This document shows positions 1 to 6,240 of a stretch of 6,283 nucleotides of DNA, piece after piece. The position numbers and the translations under genes were made by a program. This DNA comes from Candidatus Poribacteria bacterium (GTDB lineage: Bacteria; Poribacteria; WGA-4E; WGA-3G): positions 1-6,283 of the forward strand of contig VXZL01000122.1 of NCBI GenBank assembly GCA_009845505.1. Direction: 5' to 3'. Each line of letters begins with the position of its first letter. Position 1 is the first letter of the stretch. Under the pieces are notes generated by a model. The model was not told the origin of the DNA, searched no databases, and saw only the letters and a list, made by a program, of their open reading frames with translations.

Positions 1-584
1 GTGGGTTGGTTGCTTATAGCACCTTCTTCATCGTTTCCGTTATCGCAACTATTGCTGTTTCAACACTTTATGCAATTCCATTGGCATGGAATCCAACGAT
101 CTCCGTGAACCCCATAAAGGTTATAGGGTGCTTCATAATAGCGGTGCTCTTCGGATTGTGGCCAGATGTTGATATTAAGAGCAAGAGTCAGAAAATATTT
201 TACAGGCTCTTATTTTTGCTAAACATCGCGCTCATTGTTTTTTTGCAGAGGTATCTGGAATCTGCGCTGCTGGGTCTCTTCGCGATGCTTCCGATCATGA
301 GCAAACACCGCGGATGGACACATGCTAAAGGCACCATGCTTTTACTGCCCGGTGTATTCCTGTTGCTGCCTGTCTATGCTACATATCCTGAGTGGCAGGA
401 TGGAGATAACCTCTTAGAGAGTTTCGATGCGTTAGTCGAGTGGGAAGAATTTCCGGCGATTATCCTCACCGGTTTACCTTTTTACGTAGCGAGTTTCATC
501 GGTTATGCGAGTCACCTCTATCTTGATGGCATCCTATTTCGTTCTCGTAAAGCACAGAGGCGGAAGGCACGGGTAAGTCAGTGA
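1..584 (+). CDS. Membrane-bound metal-dependent hydrolase, YdjM/DUF457 type (5' end cut by window edge)
   Basis: Probable integral membrane hydrolase of the YdjM/DUF457 family; its substrate is unknown. Numbering residues from the TTG at base 6, the family's metal-site motifs are visible: PDVD at 53-56, HRGWTH at 101-106 and GYASHLYLDG at 166-175. They are separated by hydrophobic helices at about 5-25, 37-52, 66-80, 86-97, 110-126 and 150-168. The tail is basic (RSRKAQRRKARVSQ). The frame stays open through the window start (GGG at 3-5). The first visible residues already lie inside a membrane helix, and the N-terminal His/Gly motif usual in the family is absent, so the true start is very probably upstream and the TTG is only the first possible start visible. 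The stop TGA (582-584) overlaps the GTG start of the next gene by four bases, indicating co-transcription and translational coupling. The family call is fairly sure; the biochemical role is not. Confidence 0.8.
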   Translation, partial: GLVAYSTFFIVSVIATIAVSTLYAIPLAWNPTISVNPIKVIGCFIIAVLFGLWPDVDIKSKSQKIFYRLLFLLNIALIVFLQRYLESALLGLFAMLPIMSKHRGWTHAKGTMLLLPGVFLLLPVYATYPEWQDGDNLLESFDALVEWEEFPAIILTGLPFYVASFIGYASHLYLDGILFRSRKAQRRKARVSQ

Positions 585-1915
585 AGCTTAGTATTTTGAC
601 CCTCCAAGAGTTGTTTCACGATTCTACTATGAAGGCACTTGATACTTTTGCGAAAGCGCGAGGGATACGCCTCTATCTCGTCGGCGGCAGTGTCCGAGAT
701 CTACTTCTTGAGCGTCAAACTGCAGATTTTGATTTTACACTATCTTCTGATGCAATCCACTTTGCTAAAGCATTTGCTGCTAACATCAAGGCGACATGCA
801 TCACGCTTGAAGAAGATCCGCCTACCGCACGCGTGATCGTTAAAAAGTCCGATCCTTCAGATGACTCACCACTCACCATGGATTTCGCACAATTCCGAGC
901 CGAGTCTCTAACCGACGATCTACGTTTGCGGGACTTAACAATTAATGCAATGGCGGTTGTGTTTGAGGATATGGGGTCCGTCACAGACCGCGCCCACAAG
1001 TTGGATTTACATCGCGTAATTGATCCATGTGGCGGTATGAAGGACTTAAAAACCCGTCTGCTTCAATTTCCGAGTGAACGCGTAATCTTAGCAGATCCGG
1101 TCCGCCTGTTACGGATTTATAGGTTTGCTGCGCAATTAGAATTTGAAATTTCCGAAAATGCAATCGCACTCGTACGGAAGCACCGAGAGTTACTGCCAAA
1201 CGTTGCGGTGGAACGCCGTCGTGATGAATTGATGAAGATTCTTGATGTTGAGAAGGCACATCTGTATTTGCAGCAGATGGAAGCCAGCGGGCTGTTGACA
1301 CACGTTTTACCCAGTGTCCGCGGGATGTGTGTTCCATGGCATCTAATTGAGGCATTTGAAGGAGCACCCATTCCTCTTCCGCTCCGCACTTATTCTGAGG
1401 AAATCGGTAGCTATCTCCAAGAAGAATTGGGGGATGGCGTTAACCGGCGTTCCTTAATCAAACTCAGCCTACTCTTGGGCGACAATTCCAGCGATATTGG
1501 AAAACATCTTCGGTTAAGTCGCAAAGCGACGCAGTTCGTAAAGGGTATTATCTCTAAGTATGCGCAATTTCTTAAAGATGTGGACACCCAATTAACCCAT
1601 GAACAGATAATCTATTTCCTCAGAACTTCTGCGTCTCATTGGTGGGGCGTGCTGCTCTATGCTGCCGCATCGCGCCCACTGGATTCAGTAGTTCTTAAAC
1701 AGATTGCTGATACCTACTATGAGCATATCCTACCCATTCAAGCGCAGGGCAGGCTCATCACTGGAGACGATCTGATCCAGGTGTTCAACTTGAAAGAGGG
1801 AAAACAGATAGGGAATTTATTGGAACAGATCGAAGAACGCCAATTTAAGGGTGAAATCCAAACGCGTGAAGAAGCATTTGCTGCCATAGCAGCGTTAATT
1901 CGCCAGTCTGAGTAG
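581..1915 (+). CDS. cca: Class II tRNA nucleotidyltransferase (CCA-adding enzyme / poly(A) polymerase family)
   Basis: Cytoplasmic enzyme expected to add or repair the 3' CCA end of tRNA using CTP and ATP. The 444-residue length fits bacterial class II enzymes. The catalytic head is clear: GGSVRD at 35-40, the metal-binding pair D49/D51 in DFDF, and RLRDLTINAMA at 115-125. DPCGGMKDL follows at 148-156, then the base-selecting helix ADPVRLLRIYRFAAQL at 171-186 and VERRRDELMK at 210-219. The C-terminal body ends with a typical GRLITGDDLI segment (390-399). No HD phosphohydrolase domain is seen. At the position of the EDxxR nucleotide-recognition motif it reads ADPVR (171-175), so the first Glu is Ala. 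I recall similar ADPxR sequences in other bacterial family members, but the sequence alone does not exclude an A-adding, CC-adding or poly(A) polymerase specificity. The GTG start is fixed by its GTGA overlap with the upstream hydrolase gene. The stop lies 5 bases from the convergent TVP38 gene. Confidence 0.92.
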   Translation: MKLSILTLQELFHDSTMKALDTFAKARGIRLYLVGGSVRDLLLERQTADFDFTLSSDAIHFAKAFAANIKATCITLEEDPPTARVIVKKSDPSDDSPLTMDFAQFRAESLTDDLRLRDLTINAMAVVFEDMGSVTDRAHKLDLHRVIDPCGGMKDLKTRLLQFPSERVILADPVRLLRIYRFAAQLEFEISENAIALVRKHRELLPNVAVERRRDELMKILDVEKAHLYLQQMEASGLLTHVLPSVRGMCVPWHLIEAFEGAPIPLPLRTYSEEIGSYLQEELGDGVNRRSLIKLSLLLGDNSSDIGKHLRLSRKATQFVKGIISKYAQFLKDVDTQLTHEQIIYFLRTSASHWWGVLLYAAASRPLDSVVLKQIADTYYEHILPIQAQGRLITGDDLIQVFNLKEGKQIGNLLEQIEERQFKGEIQTREEAFAAIAALIRQSE

Positions 1916-1920
1916 ATTAC

Positions 1921-2601
1921 TTACTTAATTTCTTTGTTTTGATATTTTCGGAGAAGATTCGGCACTAATGATAGCGCGAACATAAGTACACCCGCGATGC
2001 CGAGATAGAGCATCGTCTTCAAAATGCTTCCCTCACCGCTAACGAACGCGCCACCAAGCATCACCAATGCTATTGTCCCTGGTAACATAAAGACAGCGGA
2101 AGTAAGGACGAATGTCCAAAACCGAATCTTGGTCAATCCATAGGCGTAATTTTGTAGGTTAAACGGAAAGATGGGAATCAAGCGTGTAACCATCAAAATC
2201 CGCCATCCCTGTTCTTCAACCTGTTCGTCTATTTTTTGGAATTGCGCGTTTTCCTTGATCCATCCCTCAACGAGATCGCGCGCAACATAGCGCGCGACCA
2301 GGAAAGCACAAGCGACAGAGATGATGGAGGCGATGGAAGCATAAAAAACACCCCATAACGGTCCGAAAACAAAACCTGCTAACACGGTTACCGGAAAACC
2401 TGGGAGAAAGAAGACAGTAGATATAAGATAGAGTCCGATATAAATCAGTGGAGCGATGACACCAAAACTTTCTACCCATGTTTTGATTTTCGGTACATTT
2501 TCTAATCGGATATGTTTTGTTATTCCATAGTGTCTCAGCACGAAATAGACTGCTACGATAATGCCGACAGCAATCAGAATTTTAATTACGCTTTTTTTCA
2601 T
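1921..2601 (-). CDS. TVP38/TMEM64 family membrane protein (SNARE-associated/DedA superfamily)
   Basis: Integral inner-membrane protein of 226 residues, similar to E. coli YdjX/YdjZ. The superfamily is linked to lipid scrambling or transport and to envelope homeostasis, but the substrate of this subgroup is not settled. The N-terminal helix (5-23) is followed by a segment at 46-64 and the signature FLPGFPVTVLAGFVFG (65-80) with PLWG. ARYVARD is at 103-109. The re-entrant Arg/Pro motif VTRLIPIFPFN sits at 138-148, followed by NYAYGLTKI and a helix ending FMLPG (171-175), then a last helix at about 196-213. Its ATG overlaps the stop of the preceding membrane-protein gene (ATGA), so it is the third gene of the minus-strand operon and probably translationally coupled. 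A GGAGG lies 16 bases upstream, rather far for an independent ribosome site. No terminator is visible after its stop. The family call is confident. Confidence 0.93.
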   Translation of the reverse strand: MKKSVIKILIAVGIIVAVYFVLRHYGITKHIRLENVPKIKTWVESFGVIAPLIYIGLYLISTVFFLPGFPVTVLAGFVFGPLWGVFYASIASIISVACAFLVARYVARDLVEGWIKENAQFQKIDEQVEEQGWRILMVTRLIPIFPFNLQNYAYGLTKIRFWTFVLTSAVFMLPGTIALVMLGGAFVSGEGSILKTMLYLGIAGVLMFALSLVPNLLRKYQNKEIK

Positions 2602-4091
2602 CTTTTTTCGGAAATTGCCTCCAAATAGTCTTTAATCTGTATCTGGTATTTCACAGGAATACGATTGTTGTTAATGGCTTCGGCATACGCTCGCGTCGCG
2701 TTGAGAACGACATCGCTGAAGGGCAGATACGGCAGCGCATTGACCCGGATCTCTCCAGTGAAAACGTTGGAGAAACTTTCTGAATCACCAGACGAATCGG
2801 CTATAAGCGTCAGGCGTTTTCCATTAATTTGTGAAACCGGTGCTTCGTCTCCGAGCAACGGCGTTGTGAGATTTTCTTCGTCTGTTGTGTTATTCACTGT
2901 TTTGTCATTATCCGCTGCCGATAAGGACTGAGATTCGGCGTTTGACGGGACTTCACGCGTACCTTGGACTTCACGAGTGCCCGCATTTTGTCCATGTGTG
3001 CCGTCCACATTAGCAACCCCGCCATCGGATGCCTCCGTTTCAATAGCCGCAAGTGCCAGTTCCTTGCGGTTGGCTCTCAATTCACCTTCCAACTGTGCAA
3101 GGTTCATGGGTGTTTCTGCTTCTTGCAGCGCATCGATAATTTCCTGCAATGTCTCTGGTGTAACCGTCTTACCCTGAACCTGATTCAACGAATTACGGAG
3201 TTCGCCTTCTGGCAGGCTTGCAGATAGCTGTTCAAAGAGACCTTGCAGTTCTGCTTGGAGTTCTGGTGGTATCTCAGCCTGTTCTGTGAGATCTTTCAGT
3301 GCTGATGCGAGCTGCTCAGCATCCATGCTCTGAAAATGTTGGCTTGCTTCTGTCGCTTCAGTAATAACGTCTTGTGTTAATTTTTGTTTACGGACTTCTG
3401 TGTTTAGATTGCTGAGATACGCTTGGGCAGTGTCAAGATCTGTTGCGGCTTTCAACTTTTCTGCTGTGTCACGAATGTGCTTCTGGAGTTCTGGGTCTCT
3501 GACCTGTTTCTCTTCAAGGTTTTGGATAACTTGATCTAATGCCCGCTGTTGAGACTCACTGAGCGGCTCCGGGACCTCGTAGAAAAGTGGTATTGTGAAA
3601 GAGAGTCCTATCAACAAAAGTGGAATCGGAAACAAGCGCAATAGTTTTGGCGCGCGATATGGACAGACTTTTTGCATATCCAAGGATGGCACAATCTCAG
3701 CGGCATCTCGGATTTGGAGTCGCGCGAACTCACCTTCAGGGATATGCTGTATCAATCCAAATGCTGTCCTGAGTCGTTCCTTGAGCTCCATCTTTTCATC
3801 AACAAATTGGGCGACAGATGGTAGATCCTTCCACTGTTTAATGCTGAGACAGACCCCTACACTCACACTTACGAACAGAACTATCCAACTCATGTTTGAC
3901 ATGTGCATCGGTAGCGGAATCAGTCGATTTACAATAGATAGAATAACAAGCAGAATGAGGCCACAGAAAAGCACCATTGTAACCGTTTGCAAGAGTGCCT
4001 GTCGGTACATCCTTGCGCGGATGTCGGTTAAATAATTTCTAATGCGTTGTGCATCTTCTTCTGGGGTCTGAGTGTGTTCGGATTTCACCAT
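2598..4091 (-). CDS. Membrane protein with long helical region, DUF4175-like (function unknown)
   Basis: A 497-residue membrane-anchored protein of unknown function. Two hydrophobic helices at about 33-57 and 67-84 are followed by SVAQFVDEKMELKERLRTAFGL (92-113). That segment resembles the 'Asp-x-x-Leu-x-x-Arg-x-x-Thr-Ala' stretch of DUF4175-like proteins that often neighbour MoxR/Bat-type genes. A third helix is at 152-171. Residues 177-350 are Gln/Glu/Leu-rich and predicted helical, probably coiled coil. Residues 352-418 form a Gly/Ser/Thr/Asn-rich linker with a tandem GTREV repeat (371-375, 378-382). The C-terminus (459-493) ends in NNRIPVKYQIQIKDYLEAIS, like the conserved tail of such proteins. 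It is the middle gene of the operon, overlapping the GT9 gene by 7 bases. An alternative GTG start at 4088 would give a classic GTGA overlap and remove one residue. The neighbours suggest an envelope role. Family assignment is tentative; the gene itself is secure. Confidence 0.75.
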   Translation of the reverse strand: MVKSEHTQTPEEDAQRIRNYLTDIRARMYRQALLQTVTMVLFCGLILLVILSIVNRLIPLPMHMSNMSWIVLFVSVSVGVCLSIKQWKDLPSVAQFVDEKMELKERLRTAFGLIQHIPEGEFARLQIRDAAEIVPSLDMQKVCPYRAPKLLRLFPIPLLLIGLSFTIPLFYEVPEPLSESQQRALDQVIQNLEEKQVRDPELQKHIRDTAEKLKAATDLDTAQAYLSNLNTEVRKQKLTQDVITEATEASQHFQSMDAEQLASALKDLTEQAEIPPELQAELQGLFEQLSASLPEGELRNSLNQVQGKTVTPETLQEIIDALQEAETPMNLAQLEGELRANRKELALAAIETEASDGGVANVDGTHGQNAGTREVQGTREVPSNAESQSLSAADNDKTVNNTTDEENLTTPLLGDEAPVSQINGKRLTLIADSSGDSESFSNVFTGEIRVNALPYLPFSDVVLNATRAYAEAINNNRIPVKYQIQIKDYLEAISEKR

Positions 4092-5101
4092 TTGAGTTTT
4101 TCCACTGTTGCCATAACCTGATCTGGAGTAATTGCCTCCAGATTTTCACGTGCGCGATCGGTATGCGCATCCCACTCTTTGGACGATAATGTTTTCATAA
4201 ATGGACACGTTGTACGCGCCACCACTGCGTGCTTATCCCACGGCGGTGCCCATTGTATGAGGTTTGACGCACCAAACAAGGCAACGGTCGGCGTTTTCAC
4301 GGCGGTGCTGAGGTGCATCGGTCCTGTATCGTTGCTGATGTATAGATGACACCGTTGCAGAAGTGCCGCAAGTTCCATTGTGGTTGCTTGGCTAACGATA
4401 GCAGGCGGGTGCGACATCTGCTTCGCGACCTGAGCTGCTAACTCACCTTCCCGCGGTCCGGTTGTGATAACAATATGCGCGCCATACCTTTCGTGAAGCC
4501 GATCACCGAGGACGGCAAAGTTGGAGGCTTCCCAACGGCGATAGGCAGTAGCCGCCCCTGGATTCAGACCGATGATAGGATGGCTATCCTTAAGTTTTTG
4601 GCTTTCAAAGAAATTGTTCGCCCACGCTGTGCCAGTGCTATCAACGAATACTTCCGGTTCATTGTCTGTTACTTCAATACCTAATGCACGGACAACATCG
4701 AGATAGCGTTGTGTTTCATGTTGTGCTGTGTTATTCGGCACTGCGACGCTCAACAACTTCTGCCCTCCAGCGTTTGTTTCAAACCCGACACGGAACGGAA
4801 TTCGAGCGAGGAATGTATGAAGCACCAAGCGAAAGGTCGGTTGTAAAACGAGTGCCATCTGAAATCTTCGACGAGCGATTTGATAGATGAGTTTTGGCAC
4901 GGATGCTTGATAGGTCAGCACCTCGTTCAGATGTGGGTTGGCGGAGACCAAATCCTCTCGCGTGGGTGCTACCATATAAGCGATATAAGCATTTTGAAAG
5001 TGGTGACGTAAGGCACGGATAACCGGAGTCGTCAAAACCGTCTCACCCAATGGTGCGAGTCTAATGATTAAGATCCGTTCAATCTGATTAGGCGCAAACA
5101 T
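4085..5101 (-). CDS. Glycosyltransferase family 9 protein, ADP-heptose:LPS heptosyltransferase type
   Basis: A 338-residue GT-B-fold glycosyltransferase of family 9, expected to transfer heptose or a related sugar from a nucleotide donor onto a lipopolysaccharide core-like acceptor at the cytoplasmic face of the inner membrane. The N-terminal domain starts with RILIIRLAPLGETVLTTPVIRALR (9-32) and NPHLNEVLTY (55-64). The C-terminal donor-binding domain begins IIGLNPGA (176-183), with RRW at 188-190 and the family hallmark SNDTGPMHL at 256-264, followed by PTVALFG (271-277). The usual GD of the N-terminal motif is GE here (Glu20, codon GAG), and the Cys-rich tail common in the family is reduced to Cys299. 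The ATG is supported by AAGGA four bases upstream. It is the first gene of the minus-strand operon and faces a MITE-like element. It could be WaaF-like, WaaC-like or another GT9; the exact sugar is unknown. Confidence 0.9.
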   Translation of the reverse strand: MFAPNQIERILIIRLAPLGETVLTTPVIRALRHHFQNAYIAYMVAPTREDLVSANPHLNEVLTYQASVPKLIYQIARRRFQMALVLQPTFRLVLHTFLARIPFRVGFETNAGGQKLLSVAVPNNTAQHETQRYLDVVRALGIEVTDNEPEVFVDSTGTAWANNFFESQKLKDSHPIIGLNPGAATAYRRWEASNFAVLGDRLHERYGAHIVITTGPREGELAAQVAKQMSHPPAIVSQATTMELAALLQRCHLYISNDTGPMHLSTAVKTPTVALFGASNLIQWAPPWDKHAVVARTTCPFMKTLSSKEWDAHTDRARENLEAITPDQVMATVEKLKW

Positions 5102-5137
5102 CCGATCCTTTTATTATATTTCGTTCAATCGAATCTT

Positions 5138-5275
5138 ATACCAATTCTAATTGATAATTCCTCTTAAAAGGTTGACTATTTTTCAGCGATGCTCGGTGCG
5201 GTTAGAAACCGCACCTACCGGGTGTGGTGTGAGTGGGTTCGGTTAATGCGAGATAAACTTTTAGAAATGGTATTA
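5138..5275. mobile_element. Probable MITE-like element with imperfect terminal inverted repeats
   Basis: The 13-base end ATACCAATTCTAA (5138-5150) is repeated in inverted form as TTAGAAATGGTAT (5261-5273) with one mismatch, and weaker symmetry continues about ten bases inward. If the repeat core is taken as the 12 bases starting TACC, the element (5139-5272) is flanked by TTA on both sides (5136-5138 and 5273-5275), a possible short target duplication. It contains no open reading frame and holds a perfect internal hairpin. This architecture suits a non-autonomous mobile element or a dispersed intergenic repeat. It fills much of the gap between the divergent GT9 and CPBP genes. A single copy in this window cannot prove mobility. 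Confidence 0.5.
5195..5215. repeat. Perfect 9-bp stem hairpin inside the MITE-like element
   Basis: The arms GGTGCGGTT (5195-5203) and AACCGCACC (5207-5215) are exact reverse complements around a three-base loop AGA. A near-copy of the left arm, GGTTCGGTTA (5236-5245, 9 of 10 bases the same as 5195-5204), could compete for pairing with the right arm. No T-run follows on either strand, so it is not a typical intrinsic terminator. I recall this GGTGCGGTT...AACCGCACC motif as very common between genes in Poribacteria; that is memory, not a search. Confidence 0.7.
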
Positions 5276-5303
5276 GAGTGCTGAATGTCTTTAAACCCGT
5301 CTA

Positions 5304-5332
5304 TTGCTAATTTTCATAGGTAACGGTATAAT
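5304..5332 (+). promoter_or_regulatory. Sigma70-type promoter for the CPBP gene
   Basis: TTGCTA (5304-5309) and a consensus TATAAT (5327-5332) are separated by 17 bases. Transcription would start near 5339, giving a leader of under 20 bases before the ATG at 5358. The promoter lies outside the MITE-like element, between it and the gene. Confidence 0.6.
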
Positions 5333-5357
5333 ATCCTAAAACCTACGAGATGTCAAG

Positions 5358-6092
5358 ATGATTTCCCACATTCAAACTTTAAAAGAGAAATATCTGCGCG
5401 GTTGGGAACGCCAAGCGGCAGTCATTCTGCTCGCCTCAGCCCTACTCTTGATGCTGCATAGGTATTATACCCGCCGAAGTTTTTTTAGACTCCATTTCGC
5501 AGAATACTTTGGGGCCGGACCGCTGGCGGAAAGTTATCCGTACTATTACTGGTTTCTGACCACTGGAATTACGTTATTCCTTGTCCCCGTTCTCGTCGCC
5601 AGATTCGGGACAACCCAGCGGCTAAAAGACTACGGATTTCAACTCGGAAATCAGAAACTCGGGTGGAGTGTCACCGGTGCGGCATGGGTTCTGATGATTC
5701 CAGTGGTTATCCTTGCAGTCATTGTGTATCCACCTTTCCGCGTGAAGTATCCGCTCTGCAAGGTAATTGCAGACAGTTGGCAGACGTTTTTACCCTATCA
5801 ACTCGCTTATGGCGTTTACATGTTTTCGTGGGAATTCGTCTTCCGTGGCTTTATGCTCTTCGGATTAGAACGGAAATTTGGGAACTACAGTATCTTGATC
5901 CAGACGATTCCGTTTGCGGTGCTTCACTATTCAAAGCCGTTGCCGGAGGCATTGGGTTCAATCATTGCAGGTGTCCTGCTTGGTGTCCTCGCGTTAGAGA
6001 CGCGCACGTTTCTTTATGGCGCAGCAATCCACTGGCTCGTCGCAATGACAATGGATGTGGTGGCTGTCCTTTTTTCGCGTTTCTTTATGTGA
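5358..6092 (+). CDS. CPBP family membrane protein (CAAX protease/Abi-like), altered active-site motifs
   Basis: A 244-residue polytopic membrane protein of the CPBP/Rce1 family, whose members include intramembrane glutamate proteases. Hydrophobic segments are at about 20-34, 63-82, 102-124, 147-168, 176-191, 197-215 and 219-240. The three family motifs are recognisable but changed. Motif 1 is WEFVFRGF (158-165) instead of EExxxR, keeping only the second Glu (E159) and R163. Motif 2, FAVLH (186-190), is intact. Motif 3 is HWLVA (225-229), where HxxxN/D is usual, followed by D233. KPLPEALGSIIAGVLLG (193-209) joins them. I recall a bacterial subgroup with this WE...H...HxxxA...D pattern, so it may be a natural variant rather than decay. 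It is transcribed alone from its own promoter; the start has only a weak GAGA ribosome site at 5347-5350. The substrate is unknown, and so is whether it is catalytic. Confidence 0.85.
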   Translation: MISHIQTLKEKYLRGWERQAAVILLASALLLMLHRYYTRRSFFRLHFAEYFGAGPLAESYPYYYWFLTTGITLFLVPVLVARFGTTQRLKDYGFQLGNQKLGWSVTGAAWVLMIPVVILAVIVYPPFRVKYPLCKVIADSWQTFLPYQLAYGVYMFSWEFVFRGFMLFGLERKFGNYSILIQTIPFAVLHYSKPLPEALGSIIAGVLLGVLALETRTFLYGAAIHWLVAMTMDVVAVLFSRFFM

Positions 6093-6100
6093 AAATTTTA

Positions 6101-6129
6101 TTGCAGTCGCTCGGTTGTTATGTTATAAT
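6101..6129 (+). promoter_or_regulatory. Extended -10 promoter for the last, truncated gene
   Basis: A consensus TATAAT (6124-6129) is preceded by TG one base upstream (TGTTATAAT, 6121-6129), forming an extended -10. TTGCAG (6101-6106) is a weak -35 at 17-base spacing. Transcription would start near 6136, leaving about 105 bases of leader before the ATG at 6241. It starts only nine bases after the CPBP stop codon. Confidence 0.6.
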
Positions 6130-6140
6130 GCATTCAACGG

Positions 6141-6222
6141 TATATTGATAAAAAATACTAAAGCCCAGAGAAGTTGTTATCAGTTTGTCGCTGTGCTCTT
6201 GAATTTCTTGTCCATCAATATA
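6141..6222 (+). repeat. 9-bp inverted repeat in the leader of the last gene
   Basis: TATATTGAT (6141-6149) and ATCAATATA (6214-6222) are exact reverse complements separated by 64 bases. The right arm ends four bases before the Shine-Dalgarno sequence. The left arm plus the next two bases could alternatively pair with TTATCA (6177-6182). In RNA these pairings exclude one another. No known riboswitch is recognised. Confidence 0.35.
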
Positions 6223-6226
6223 ATAT

Positions 6227-6234
6227 AAGGAGGT
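6227..6234 (+). promoter_or_regulatory. Perfect Shine-Dalgarno sequence of the last gene
   Basis: AAGGAGGT (6227-6234) matches the anti-Shine-Dalgarno complement fully and stands six bases before the ATG at 6241. It fixes that start although only 14 codons follow. It is the strongest ribosome site in the window. Confidence 0.85.
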
Positions 6235-6240
6235 ATCTTA

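Noticed and set aside
715..1389. Minus-strand reading frames opposite the tRNA nucleotidyltransferase gene
   Set aside because: Antisense shadows of a well-supported gene; Ser/Arg-rich translations without family resemblance or ribosome sites.
2665..4035. Plus-strand reading frames opposite the middle membrane-protein gene
   Set aside because: Antisense shadows; low-complexity translations, no promoter or ribosome site.
4475..4890. Two adjoining plus-strand frames opposite the GT9 gene
   Set aside because: They are antisense to a gene with intact GT9 motifs and show no independent coding signal.
5113..5118. TATAAT on the minus strand just before the GT9 gene
   Set aside because: Transcription from it would begin at or inside the ribosome site, with no -35 at proper spacing; more likely AT-rich leader.
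5195..5215. Hairpin as an intrinsic terminator for either flanking gene
   Set aside because: Both flanking genes start, rather than end, at this region, and no T-run follows the stem on either strand.
5350..5361. Mini-ORF ATG TCA AGA TGA overlapping the CPBP start codon
   Set aside because: Three codons with only a weak ribosome context; easily arises by chance, although the ATGA overlap is neat.
5663..6148. 161-codon plus-strand reading frame overlapping most of the CPBP gene
   Set aside because: It lies in another frame of a gene with clear family motifs, has no ribosome site, and its translation is rich in Cys, Trp and Arg with no recognisable domain.
6219..6224. Second TATAAT before the last gene
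   Set aside because: The nearest TTG-type -35 is only 14 bases away and the start would fall beyond the Shine-Dalgarno sequence; the upstream extended -10 is far better.
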